Origin: Xylanimonas oleitrophica
GTDB taxonomy: Bacteria; Actinomycetota; Actinomycetes; Actinomycetales; Cellulomonadaceae
DNA: 64,000 nt
Direction of reading: 5' to 3'
NCBI RefSeq assembly: GCF_003244315.1
Contig: NZ_QKWH01000001.1
Coordinates: forward strand, 434,001 to 498,000
Shown: positions 51,798 through 59,612 of the stretch, piece by piece
How the letters are laid out: each line of letters begins with the position of its first letter
Numbering within the stretch: the stretch's first letter is position 1
Program-made: the position numbers and the translations under genes
Notes under the pieces: generated by a model
The model's database searches: none
What the model was told of the DNA's origin: nothing
The model's input: the letters and a program-made list of their open reading frames with translations, nothing else

Positions 51798-52846
51798 GTC
51801 CCCCGCCTGGTCCTGGACGCGGTGGACCAGGAGGTACTCGCCCGGGCCCGGCTCCTTGCGCTTCGTCGCCTGCCCCTTGGCCGCGCACGCCTGGCAGGTG
51901 ACCTTCTCCACCTCGTACTCGCCCTCGGAGCGGGGGTCCCACGCGTGTCCCTTGGGCTGACCGCAGCCGGGGCACGCTGACGCTTCGAGCAGCAGCAGCG
52001 CCTCGGCCAGCGCCCGGTCACGCGACGACCACGCACCGCCAGGTGCGGCCGCACCGAGGTACACGGTGGGCCGCACCTTCCACTCGCGGGCGGCGCGCAG
52101 ACCGAGGGTCAGCCCCGGGCGCTCCTCGAGGTGGCGGAGGAGAAAGGGGCGTCGATCACCGGCTCACCGAACTTGGCCTCCGCGACGGCGGTCAGGAGGC
52201 GGCCGACCTGCAGCGGGCCGTGCGGCTTGCGCTCCATGGCCTTGAGCTGGGCGACGGTGATGGGCTGGCCGACGGCGGTGCCGGCCAGGACGTTGCCCTG
52301 CCAGTCCTCGACGCGGACGACGGACGCGGCGATCTGGTGCAAGTTGCGCTCGTTCTGCGCCGCGGTCCGCTCCGCCTCGCGCGCCCCGTTCGCCACGACC
52401 CACTCGGCGTGCTCGGCCTCGTACCTGGCCTTCACGCTGGGGTGGGCGTTCTTCGACGGCTTCTCCGGCTCGGGCAGAGCGTCCGGCACCGGGTGCTCCT
52501 CGTTGATCGCCTTGAAGACCTCGCCGTCGAGCGCAGTCACGTACCAGGTCGTCTTGGACTGCTGCTGGATCTCGGCGAGCTCGGCGATGCGGGCCTCGAT
52601 CCGCGCGACCCGGCCGCCGTCGTCCTCGACGGAACGCTCTCCGGCGGCCTCCTCGCGGCGAGCGACGTCGAGCTCGCGCACGAGGTGCTCGTACTCGCCG
52701 AACACGCTGGTGTTGCCGTAGATCTCGACGGACCGCTCGGTGGCGGACATGCCGCTGATCCAGGTGTCGAGGTCGAACGCCGGGGCCAGGGTGGGCTCGG
52801 CGGCGGGCTGGTCGGGGGTGGTGTCGGTGATGGACTGCTCGATCAC
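51663..52846 (-). CDS. Tail assembly chaperone, long (GT-type) frameshift product
   Basis: Starting with the short chaperone and shifting -1 at 52148-52142, the frame continues LLRHLEERPGLTLGLRAARE, then LAEALLLLEASACPGCGQPK and VTCQACAAKGQATKR, a zinc-ribbon-like pair typical of actinophage GT products. The product would be 394 residues. The distal ~45 residues before the stop at 51663 are lower in GC at third positions and overlap an opposite-strand gene. Such chaperones load the tail tube on the tape measure. The shift site is a canonical slippery heptamer. Confidence 0.75.
52109..52846 (-). CDS. Tail assembly chaperone, short (G-type) product
   Basis: A 245-residue protein encoded between the tail tube and the tape measure. 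It is acidic and helical (VARIEARIAELAEIQQQSKT, PSVKARYEAEHAEWVVANGA), ending with VGRLLTAVAEAKFGEPVIDAPF before a short zero-frame tail (SSATSRSARG). GTG 52846 has AAGGAG eight bases upstream. Siphoviruses nearly always make this protein plus a frameshifted extension; the slippery site in codons just before the end supports that here. Confidence 0.8.
   Translation of the reverse strand: MIEQSITDTTPDQPAAEPTLAPAFDLDTWISGMSATERSVEIYGNTSVFGEYEHLVRELDVARREEAAGERSVEDDGGRVARIEARIAELAEIQQQSKTTWYVTALDGEVFKAINEEHPVPDALPEPEKPSKNAHPSVKARYEAEHAEWVVANGAREAERTAAQNERNLHQIAASVVRVEDWQGNVLAGTAVGQPITVAQLKAMERKPHGPLQVGRLLTAVAEAKFGEPVIDAPFSSATSRSARG
52142..52148 (-). other. -1 programmed frameshift site (C CCT TTC)
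   Basis: On the - strand the heptamer CCCTTTC is in the X XXY YYZ register of the short chaperone frame (C|CCT|TTC). Slippage back by one base opens the downstream frame to 51663. The zero frame stops about 30 bases later. Confidence 0.7.
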
Positions 52847-52940
52847 GGGGTGCTCCTTCACGGGGTTCACGGGGTCACGGGGTGGGTGGTTCCCGGCCGG
52901 GCGCGCCCCGTGTCGCACGCCCGGCCGGGGGTCGAGGGGG

Positions 52941-53474
52941 TCAGGAGCCGGCGCCGCCCGCCGCGGCGGTGACCTTGGCGCCCTTCTTGAAGCGGCCCTG
53001 CTGCAGCAGCGGGAACGTGGCCTTGAGGAAGCCCTCGCCCTGACCGCCCGTGGTCTGCGGGTTGTCGATCATCACGAGGTAGACGTCGTACTCGTCGCCC
53101 TCGGCGGCGGCCTGCGCGGCGGGCTTGCCGACGCGCTTGGCGATCCAGCCGATGACGCCGACCGAGGAGCCGATGACGGCCAGCGGGTCGTTCGCGGTGG
53201 GCTCGCCGTTCTCGTAGTCGCGGAAGAGCACGAGGCTGCCGGCGTAGTTGCCGACGGTCGGCGTGACGACGTTCGCGACGTCGGTGACGGACCGCTCGTT
53301 GACGGTGTCCGACGCCTCGACGTCCAGCGTGGTCGTGGTGACCACCTGGCTCGAGATGTTCTTGACGCCGGTCGCGGTCAGCTCCGACAGGTCCGGCATG
53401 AGCTCGTTGGCGATGCCGTTCTCGCCGGGGATCCACAGGTACTGGGTGACGCCCAGGTCGACGATGCGGGGCAT
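52941..53474 (-). CDS. Major tail (tube) protein
   Basis: A 177-residue protein upstream of the chaperone pair. MPRIVDLGVTQYLWIPGENG, LTATGVKNISSQVVTTTTLD, VANVVTPTVGNYAGSLVLFR and VGVIGWIAKRVGKPAAQAAA give the strand-rich pattern of tail-tube subunits, and the genome position fits exactly. The C-terminus is Ala/Gly-rich. ATG 53474 follows GGAGGCCTGACC. It is likely among the most abundant virion proteins. Confidence 0.85.
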   Translation of the reverse strand: MPRIVDLGVTQYLWIPGENGIANELMPDLSELTATGVKNISSQVVTTTTLDVEASDTVNERSVTDVANVVTPTVGNYAGSLVLFRDYENGEPTANDPLAVIGSSVGVIGWIAKRVGKPAAQAAAEGDEYDVYLVMIDNPQTTGGQGEGFLKATFPLLQQGRFKKGAKVTAAAGGAGS

Positions 53475-53476
53475 GG

Positions 53477-53692
53477 TCAGGCCTCCTTCTTCTCCGCCGT
53501 CTGGGCGGACTTCGCGGTGGGGGTGGGAGCCGGCCGGGTGGTCGGCTGGGTGGCCACCACCGCGGGGGTGGCGGACAGGTCGCGGCGGGTGACCTCGATC
53601 GGCTTGAAGCCGGGCAGGGCGGTCTGGTCGCCGCGGGCGACCTCGATCGGCTGGAATCCGGCCGTCGAGGGCTTCGGGGTGCGCTTCGCCAT
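53477..53692 (-). CDS. Short phage protein with repeated PIEV motif
   Basis: A 71-residue protein immediately before the tail-tube gene (two bases apart). It contains two near repeats, GFQPIEVARGDQTALP and GFKPIEVTRRDLSATP, followed by a Pro/Thr/Ala-rich tail ending AEKKEA. Low complexity and basic ends suggest a flexible or assembly role. AGGAGG lies eight bases before ATG 53692. No family is recognised, but the start signal and tight packing between tail genes support a real gene. Confidence 0.7.
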   Translation of the reverse strand: MAKRTPKPSTAGFQPIEVARGDQTALPGFKPIEVTRRDLSATPAVVATQPTTRPAPTPTAKSAQTAEKKEA

Positions 53693-53769
53693 CGGGTGCC
53701 TCCTCAGGTGTGTTCGGGCATGGCGAGGACCCCCGTGCGCGGCGCGCAGGGGGCGTACTAGGGGTGGGG

Positions 53770-54204
53770 TCAGACGGTCAGGGCCGACCAGCGGGTGGGC
53801 AGGAACCAGCGGGGCGGGATCGTGTCCGGGTCCTTCGTGATGACGCCGCCGACCTCGTCCTCGGTCAGGCGCACGCCCGGTGCGACCTCGAGGAGGTGCA
53901 GGCGAGCGCGGACGACGGGGATGGCCTGCATGAGCCAGGTCGGGTGGCCAGCGGCGATGTTCACGTGGGTGCGCCACACGTCGCCGGTGCTGGCCCGGGT
54001 GACGTCCTGCTCGGGGCCGGGCTCACCGCCGGTGGACCACACGAGTGCGTAGGGGTAGACGCGGCCGCTGTTGTCGGCGGGCGGGGTCTGCAGCGGGTCG
54101 CCGGGGTCGGCGCCCGGGATGCGTCCGACCTCGCCGTCGTAGACGGTCACGGTGGTCTGGTCGAGCGCCGTGAGCACGGCGTCGTGCATGGCCGCGACGT
54201 TCAC
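53770..54204 (-). CDS. Putative tail terminator/completion protein
   Basis: A 144-residue protein in the tail-completion slot, after the HK97 gp10-type gene and before the tail genes. VNVAAMHDAVLTALDQTTVTVYDG and YPYALVWSTGGEPG, with HVNIAAGHPTWLMQAIPVVRARLHL, fit the small alpha/beta terminator fold that caps the tail tube (gpU-like). GTG 54204 overlaps the preceding stop by four bases. The call is by position and fold features, not by close similarity. Confidence 0.65.
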   Translation of the reverse strand: MNVAAMHDAVLTALDQTTVTVYDGEVGRIPGADPGDPLQTPPADNSGRVYPYALVWSTGGEPGPEQDVTRASTGDVWRTHVNIAAGHPTWLMQAIPVVRARLHLLEVAPGVRLTEDEVGGVITKDPDTIPPRWFLPTRWSALTV

Positions 54205-54551
54205 AGCCGGTCCACGATCTGCGCCATGGCCTGCTCGAAGGCTGGGGCGTTGCGGTCCAGGGCCGGACCCATGTACGGCTGCGGCGCCATCTTCGAGGTG
54301 CCGAGCTCGACGAAGAGGCCGTAGTTCGCGGTCGGGCCGACCTCGCCGGACACGCTTCCGGCGGTGGCCTGCACGTCGGAGCTGATCGTGGCGCGCAGGT
54401 TGCCGGTGTCGACCGGGACACCGGTCTTCGCGTCGCGCTCGACGTCGAGGGTGGCCTTGCGCACGACGAGCTCCACGATGGGGCCCGCCTTCTGCCCGGC
54501 CTGCCGCAGGTCGGTGGACATGCGGCGGATGCCGCGCACGTCGAACCCCAT
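54201..54551 (-). CDS. HK97 gp10-family protein (head-tail joining)
   Basis: A 116-residue protein with the gp10 hallmarks: VELVVRKATLDVERDAKTGVPVDTGNLRATI, then ANYGLFVELGTSKMAPQPYMGPALD. These small proteins join the connector to the tail. The ATG shares one base with the preceding stop, and the end overlaps the next gene by four bases. Confidence 0.88.
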   Translation of the reverse strand: MGFDVRGIRRMSTDLRQAGQKAGPIVELVVRKATLDVERDAKTGVPVDTGNLRATISSDVQATAGSVSGEVGPTANYGLFVELGTSKMAPQPYMGPALDRNAPAFEQAMAQIVDRL

Positions 54552-54997
54552 CAGCCACCACCTCCGGGCTGGTTGTTCTGCTCATCGACGGCGGTCAGGA
54601 CGTGCTCGAGCGCGTGGGACGAGTACGGCGCCGACGTGACGGTGTACTCGCGGCCGACGAGCGCGGTGGGCCCGTTGGCGTCGACGGCGTCGACGCGGAT
54701 GCGGGCGCCGATGGCCTGGGCGGCCGCGGGCCGAGGGAGGGCGACGGTGACCTCTCGGACGGTGACGTCCTGCCCGGCGGCGTCACGGATGCCGGCGTCG
54801 AGCGCCTGGTAGGTGATGCGGGCAGGCCCGGTGTAGGTCTGGATCGGGATGGACGGGCGGGGGCCGGTCACCGGGTCCCAGCCGCCGCCCGTGCTGCCCT
54901 GCGTGATCGTCACGACCGCGTTCATCGAGCCCTGCGTTGTGGCCGTGTGGTGAGCGGCCCAGTCGGGGTGGATGGGGCGGGTGCTGTCGAGCGGCAC
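54551..54997 (-). CDS. Head-tail connector component, DUF6093-like
   Basis: A 148-residue beta-rich protein between the connector and the gp10-type gene, the head-tail stopper position. NAVVTITQGSTGGGWDPVTG, YTGPARITYQALDAGIRDAA and the barrel-type IGARIRVDAVDANGPTALVGREYTV suggest an SH3-like barrel. GTG 54997 lies 14 bp after the preceding stop. The DUF number is from memory of actinophage annotation and is less certain than the position-based role. Confidence 0.65.
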   Translation of the reverse strand: MPLDSTRPIHPDWAAHHTATTQGSMNAVVTITQGSTGGGWDPVTGPRPSIPIQTYTGPARITYQALDAGIRDAAGQDVTVREVTVALPRPAAAQAIGARIRVDAVDANGPTALVGREYTVTSAPYSSHALEHVLTAVDEQNNQPGGGG

Positions 54998-55011
54998 GGC
55001 CGGTCACCGCC

Positions 55012-55392
55012 TCACGGGTAGGGGCTGAACTCGATCACGCCGAACCCGCGGGGACCGCCCGGCATCCAGGCGGCGTCGTCCTCGGCCTGGACAGCCTGGT
55101 CGCGCAGGGTCTGGGCGTGCTTGCGCAGCGCGTCGGCGACCTTGGCGCCGTCGGTGCTGATGCCGTCCGCGGTGCGGACCACCTTGCCGACGAGGGCCTC
55201 GCTGGTCGCGATGGCATCGAGGGCGTCGGCCGCGGCCCGCTTGACGACCCAGACGGGGGCGTCGTCCTCGCTGCCGCCCTGCAGGGCGAGGTAGCCGCTG
55301 ATCTGGTCGTCGGTCAGGGTGCGGCGGGCCTCGTCGGACGCGACGTCGGCGAGCAGGAGCCGGACCTGCTCGACGGGCGTGCTGTAGCCCAC
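55012..55392 (-). CDS. Head-tail connector (adaptor) protein, gp6-like
   Basis: A 126-residue helical protein following the capsid gene: VEQVRLLLADVASDEARRTLTDDQI, LALQGGSEDDAPVWVVKRAAADALDAIA and ADALRKHAQTLRDQAVQAEDD form the adaptor helix bundle seen in SPP1 gp15/HK97 gp6. The start is GTG 55392 with GGAGG five bases upstream. The C-terminus (GVIEFSPYP) is the short conserved tail. Confidence 0.78.
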   Translation of the reverse strand: MGYSTPVEQVRLLLADVASDEARRTLTDDQISGYLALQGGSEDDAPVWVVKRAAADALDAIATSEALVGKVVRTADGISTDGAKVADALRKHAQTLRDQAVQAEDDAAWMPGGPRGFGVIEFSPYP

Positions 55393-55475
55393 GGTGACCT
55401 CCAGGGGGACGGTGAGGGCGAGGTGGGCGGGGTGGTGGCCGCCCCGCACCGGGTGCGGGGCGGCCACCGGCCGGG

Positions 55476-56627
55476 TCAGGAGCCGGCGCCGTCCGAGGCG
55501 TAGGTCGCCTTCGGGTCGACGTGGGCCGCGCCCACGACGTGACGCACCCGGTACTGGATGGTGTCGTCGTCGAACGACCCGTCCTCGGGCGCGATGAGGC
55601 CGCCGCCCACACGCGAGCCGGTGTCGGCCTTCACGCGCAGGTCGGGCGTCTCGTGGCCCCGCAGGAAGCCCAGGGTGAGGGCCTCACGAGCCTGGCCCGG
55701 GGTCGGGACCAGGAACCACGAGCTGGCCGCCGTCGCCGACCGGTCGATGACCGGCAGCCACGGGTTCACGGCCAGCTTGACCTTGCCGGCCATGTAGTTC
55801 GACGTGACGGTCGTCTGACCGTTCTGGTCGGTGAACCGCAGCTCGGTGGCCTGCAGGATGCGGTTCGCCTGCGTCTCCAGGCCGGGGCCCACGACGAGCG
55901 TGAACGACGGCACCGAGATGGGGCGGTTGTCGCTGTCGCGGCGCTGCCCGATGGCCGTGATGGCCTTGTCGAGGTTCTCGCCGGTCAGCGGGTCGTGCGC
56001 CACGGCGTTGCCGTTGGCCGACTTGAAGAACGACGTGTTGATGCCGCCCGAGCCGACCAGGAGCGACGTGGCGAGGAAGTCCTCGGTCTCCACGGCGCCC
56101 TGCGCCAGACGCTGCGGCAGGTCCCGGAAGGCGTCCAGGTCGTCGTTGATGATCATCTCCCAGGTCAGGGGGATGCGAGCGCCGCGCTTGGCCACCTTGA
56201 GGGTGTACTTGCCCTCGGTGAGCTTGCGGGCCGGGTACTCGGCGCCCTCCCCGACCGGGTCGAGGATGGAGCGGCCGCCGAGCAGGTCGACGAGCTCCTT
56301 CGGCCGGAAGTCGCGCACGGTGGTGCGGCCGGCGAACGTCGCCCACGTCGAGGGCAGCGACCCGTAGGACGCCATGAGGACGCGGTCGAACACCCCGCCG
56401 AGCAGGTAGGGGAAGTCCGACGTGGAGAGCGACTCGACGAGCCGCACCCGGGCGCGCATGCCCTTGATGCCACCGGAGTGCATGACCTCGCCCCAGAGCT
56501 CGGCCGCCTCCTTGATCTTGGCGTGGTACTGGGCGCCGCGGGCCGGGGCGCGGAAGCCGCCCTCGGCGCCGCTCTTCTCACCCTCAGCGACCGCGAGGTC
56601 ACCGGTGAGGATCTCGATGTTGTCCAT
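55476..56627 (-). CDS. Major capsid protein, HK97 fold
   Basis: A 383-residue capsid protein. After an N-terminal arm come the helices EAAELWGEVMHSGGIKGMRA and the E-loop/spine region YPARKLTEGKYTLKVAKRGARIPLTWEMIINDDLDAF, then WFLVPTPGQAREALTLGFLRGHETPDL near the C-terminus, all typical of HK97-fold proteins of the longer actinophage type. GAGGAGG sits before ATG 56627. It follows the decoration protein by 11 bp. Maturation is probably by the protease encoded upstream. Confidence 0.88.
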   Translation of the reverse strand: MDNIEILTGDLAVAEGEKSGAEGGFRAPARGAQYHAKIKEAAELWGEVMHSGGIKGMRARVRLVESLSTSDFPYLLGGVFDRVLMASYGSLPSTWATFAGRTTVRDFRPKELVDLLGGRSILDPVGEGAEYPARKLTEGKYTLKVAKRGARIPLTWEMIINDDLDAFRDLPQRLAQGAVETEDFLATSLLVGSGGINTSFFKSANGNAVAHDPLTGENLDKAITAIGQRRDSDNRPISVPSFTLVVGPGLETQANRILQATELRFTDQNGQTTVTSNYMAGKVKLAVNPWLPVIDRSATAASSWFLVPTPGQAREALTLGFLRGHETPDLRVKADTGSRVGGGLIAPEDGSFDDDTIQYRVRHVVGAAHVDPKATYASDGAGS

Positions 56628-56638
56628 GGGGGTCCTCC

Positions 56639-56965
56639 TCAGACCTGCGCGATGGCGACGGGGATCTCGGCAGCGGCCGCGGCCTTGGTGGCCAGGGCGT
56701 AGCCGAACAGGGTGTTGTCCGTGGCGGTCGCGGTGAGCTGGCCGCTGGACGTGATGTAGACCGGGTCGCCCACGTTGGTGACGGCCCCGGTGACGGAGAG
56801 GTTGAAGGCGCCCGCGCGCCACACGGTCGCGGTGCCGTCCTCGGCGCGGTCGGTGATGGCGACGCCCACGAGGGAACCGACCTTCACGGCCTGCCCGGAC
56901 TTGACGCCGGACGCGACGGGCAGGGTCACGTGGACCGCGTCACGCAGGTACTCGTTCGTGGCCAT
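56639..56965 (-). CDS. Capsid decoration protein, DUF2190-like
   Basis: A 108-residue beta-rich protein between scaffold and capsid genes. HVTLPVASGVKSGQAVKVGSLVGVAITD and FNLSVTGAVTNVGDPVYITSSGQL are the DUF2190 pattern, a small barrel that caps or trims capsid three-fold sites. The gene is three bases from the scaffold stop. Confidence 0.82.
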   Translation of the reverse strand: MATNEYLRDAVHVTLPVASGVKSGQAVKVGSLVGVAITDRAEDGTATVWRAGAFNLSVTGAVTNVGDPVYITSSGQLTATATDNTLFGYALATKAAAAAEIPVAIAQV

Positions 56966-56968
56966 GGC

Positions 56969-57436
56969 TCAGGCCCCCTTCGACATGTCGAACGCGGCCA
57001 GGGCCGCAGCGTGCGCGTCGGCCTCGGTGACCGACGTCTGGACGGGCTGGGTGGCGCCGACACCGCGGACGGAGCCGACACCCGACGCCTCGGCGATGGA
57101 CGCCAGGAGCGTCTCGTGGGCCTTGCGGGCCTCGTTCACGACCTCGCCGAACTTCTCGGTGTCGAGGCGGTGCTCGGCGTCGAGGGGCAGCGGGTTGCGG
57201 GTGGCCTCGGCGACGATCGCGTCGAGCGACGCCGGGACGAGGTCCTTGTTGGCCTCGCTGGCGAGCTTGCGCGCGAAGTCGCGCGCCTTGGCGGCGGCCA
57301 CGGCCTGGTCACGCTCGGACTCGGCGGCGGCGGCTCGGGCCTCGGCGGCCTCGACCTTCGCCTCGAGCGCCGGCACCAGGGCGGCCTTCTCCTCGAGGCC
57401 CGCGTAGCGAGCCTCGTCGACCTGGATGGTCCCCAT
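56969..57436 (-). CDS. Nested scaffold protein from internal start
   Basis: The second half of the protease gene can be read from ATG 57436, which has AAGGAGG five bases upstream, a stronger ribosome site than most genes nearby. The product is 155 residues: a coiled coil (YAGLEEKAALVPALEAKVEA, RAAAAESERDQAVAAA) followed by a helical capsid-binding tail (LLASIAEASG ... AAALAAFDMSKGA). This repeats the lambda C/Nu3 arrangement, where scaffold is made in excess from within the protease frame. Confidence 0.7.
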   Translation of the reverse strand: MGTIQVDEARYAGLEEKAALVPALEAKVEAAEARAAAAESERDQAVAAAKARDFARKLASEANKDLVPASLDAIVAEATRNPLPLDAEHRLDTEKFGEVVNEARKAHETLLASIAEASGVGSVRGVGATQPVQTSVTEADAHAAALAAFDMSKGA

Positions 57437-58351
57437 GGGGTCCTCCTTCTTGTGGGGCGGGCGGGGTCCCGCCTCCACGGCGGGCGGGTTGGGCTCGGCC
57501 GCGGGCGCGGCTTCGCGGACCGGCGCCGGGGCGGCGTCGGTGGTCTGGGTGGTGGCGGTGCTTGCGGCCTCGTTGACGGGCACGTAGACGGTCGTGGCGC
57601 GCACCTCGATGCGCTCACCGGTCAGTTCCTGCGGCACGCCGTCGGCGGACGTGTACGACTGCTGGTAGGTGCCGGGGGTCTCGCCGTGGATGGAGAACCA
57701 CACGTTCGCGTCGTCGAAGTCGCGGACGTACACCCACCGGTCGTCGGCGCCGTAGGCGTCCCCGACGAGACGGTCGAGCGCCTCTCGCTTGTCGTTCGCG
57801 GTCGCCTCGGCGACACCACGCTCGACGGCGCGCACGTTCGCGCGGGCCGACTCTACGAGCTGCAGGACCTTGCCGCCGCGGCCCGCCTTGGTCACGAAGT
57901 CGACCGACTGGGCCTCGATGATGCGGGAGATGACCGGGCGGCCCTGGTCGTCGTTCTCGCTCACCTCGGCCGACGCGCGGATCGACAGGCCGATGGCGTC
58001 CTTCATCTCGGCGATGGCGGCCCGCCACGGGGTGAAGACCTCGATCTCGGCATCGAGGGCGCCGCCGTCCTCGTCGACGAAGACCGCGTCGGTCACGAGG
58101 CGGGCGGCGAGGTCCTTCACGGACCGCTCGGGCCGGTCCCACCGCTCGGACTCGGACGGGTGGTCGAGGTACATGTGGGTGCCGGCGGCGAAGACGTTCG
58201 CCTCGGCGGCCGCCTTGATCGTCTCGACGGGGTACACCCCGGACGAGCCGACGCCGGCGGAGATGATGCGGACCTTGAACCGGCCCGCGCCCTGGACGGC
58301 CTTGGTCGCCTCGGTCAGGGAGGTCGACTCACGCAGGATCGTGGTGGACAT
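56969..58351 (-). CDS. Prohead protease fused to scaffold
   Basis: A 460-residue protein. Residues 20-180 are the head-maturation protease: RFKVRIISAGVGSSGVYPVE, MYLDHPSESERWDRPERSVK with the catalytic-histidine-type LDHP, and DAIGLSIRASAEVSENDDQG with the serine in GLSIRASA. A linker (TTQTTDAAPAPVREAAPAAE) leads to the coiled-coil scaffold region. It should process scaffold and capsid N-termini. ATG 58351 is followed by MSTTILRES; GGAGGTGACC precedes it. Confidence 0.83.
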   Translation of the reverse strand: MSTTILRESTSLTEATKAVQGAGRFKVRIISAGVGSSGVYPVETIKAAAEANVFAAGTHMYLDHPSESERWDRPERSVKDLAARLVTDAVFVDEDGGALDAEIEVFTPWRAAIAEMKDAIGLSIRASAEVSENDDQGRPVISRIIEAQSVDFVTKAGRGGKVLQLVESARANVRAVERGVAEATANDKREALDRLVGDAYGADDRWVYVRDFDDANVWFSIHGETPGTYQQSYTSADGVPQELTGERIEVRATTVYVPVNEAASTATTQTTDAAPAPVREAAPAAEPNPPAVEAGPRPPHKKEDPMGTIQVDEARYAGLEEKAALVPALEAKVEAAEARAAAAESERDQAVAAAKARDFARKLASEANKDLVPASLDAIVAEATRNPLPLDAEHRLDTEKFGEVVNEARKAHETLLASIAEASGVGSVRGVGATQPVQTSVTEADAHAAALAAFDMSKGA

Positions 58352-58406
58352 GGTCACCTCCCGGGGGACACTGGTGGGATGGTCGTGATGAAGGTCGAGG
58401 CGGCGC

Positions 58407-58562
58407 ATGGGTGACGACGACGACCGGGACTGCGTCGAGCACGTGTGGGTCCTGGACGGTGCGTACATGCGGGCCGGGCGCAGCACCCTGGAGTACGGGT
58501 GCAGCAGGTGCGGTGCGGTCTCGGTGCGGCCAGCGAACTGGTCAGGACGCGGCGGGGAGTAG
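58407..58562 (+). CDS. Small zinc-ribbon phage protein on the opposite strand
   Basis: A 51-residue protein DCVEHVWVLDGAYMRAG...LEYGCSRCGAVSV with a CxxxH pair and a CxxC pair that could hold one zinc. This DCxxHxWxLDG...YxCxxCGA layout is familiar from actinophages, where such genes lie among structural genes. It is on the + strand while all neighbours are leftward, and it overlaps the last 21 bp of the MuF-like gene. Third-position GC is near 90%. No strong ribosome site is visible. Function is unknown. Confidence 0.55.
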   Translation: MGDDDDRDCVEHVWVLDGAYMRAGRSTLEYGCSRCGAVSVRPANWSGRGGE

Positions 58563-59612
58563 GTCCCGCACCGGGGTCACGCCGTAGGAGTCGCGCCAGC
58601 CCGGCGTGGAGCGCCGCTGTGACAGGTCGTCCCAGCCGATCTGCCCCGCCCGCAGCAGCCGCAGCCGCTCGGGACCCATGACGGCCAGCTGCTCCTTCTC
58701 GGGCAGGGAGTCGAACCAGGCGCGGGCGTCGGGCAGGGTCGACTCGGGCTCCTCGATGTCGAAGCCGAGGTCGGCCCACGACTTCGTGACGGGCAGCGCC
58801 GTGCACCGACCGTTCTGGTGGTCGATCGGGCCCGGCTCCTCCACGGGGTGGATGGAGCCGTGCTGCGCCAGGCACGACGGGCACGTGCGGTGGGAGAGCT
58901 CGGCGATCCACTGCCACCCGGTCAGGACGTCGGCGTTGGCGCGGCGCGCCGCCCGGGAGGCCTCGCGGTGCGCGTCGAGCATCTCCGTGCGCGCGATCGT
59001 CATGGCCCGGGACAGGCCCCCGTTGAACCCGCCCTCGAGGCCGCGCAGCATGCGGCGGGCCGCGGTGCGGGGGTTGTCCCCGACGGTCACGCCGCGCACC
59101 AGGTGGCGGACCATGCTGTCGGTCGCCTCGTCCGACAGCGGGATCGTCAGGGCGGTGACCTGAGAGGTGGTGCGCCGCACGATCGCGTCGAGCGCGGCCG
59201 CGTCGAGGCGGTCGAACGTCGCGGCCACCGCGTAGTCCCCGGCGACGGACGCGCGCGGCATCTGCGCAGCGATGATCCGCGCCTGCCACTCCGCCGCGGC
59301 GTCGGTGATCGCGGGCACGTCCTGCAGGATCCGCACGCCAGCGTTCGCCGTGAGGTCGTCAAGCCGGTCACGGGTGGCGTTCACGGCCTGCGCGACCCGC
59401 TCGGCGCGGGCGATGCGCCACGCCGGCGGCCAGGTGCCGTTCTCCTGCGTGTACTCGACGAGCTCGGCGACGACGGTCTCCCACTGGGCGGCAAGGTCGT
59501 CCCAGGCCTTGACCCACGCCGCGACCATGTCGCGGGTGGCGGCGTCGACCGTCCGGTCGAGCTGGACGCGCATGCCGCGCGCCAGGCGCAGGGTCTCCCG
59601 GTTGACGGCCAT
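58542..59612 (-). CDS. MuF-like minor head protein
   Basis: A 356-residue protein following portal. The MuF core is GLSRAMTIARTEMLDAHREASR, then NADVLTGWQWIAELSHRTCPSCLAQHGSIHPVEEPGP and DHQNGRCTALPVT, with a Cys/Cys/His/Cys set that probably binds zinc. Such proteins are injected or stabilise the portal. Its ATG shares one base with the portal stop. Confidence 0.88.
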   Translation of the reverse strand: MAVNRETLRLARGMRVQLDRTVDAATRDMVAAWVKAWDDLAAQWETVVAELVEYTQENGTWPPAWRIARAERVAQAVNATRDRLDDLTANAGVRILQDVPAITDAAAEWQARIIAAQMPRASVAGDYAVAATFDRLDAAALDAIVRRTTSQVTALTIPLSDEATDSMVRHLVRGVTVGDNPRTAARRMLRGLEGGFNGGLSRAMTIARTEMLDAHREASRAARRANADVLTGWQWIAELSHRTCPSCLAQHGSIHPVEEPGPIDHQNGRCTALPVTKSWADLGFDIEEPESTLPDARAWFDSLPEKEQLAVMGPERLRLLRAGQIGWDDLSQRRSTPGWRDSYGVTPVRDLLPAAS

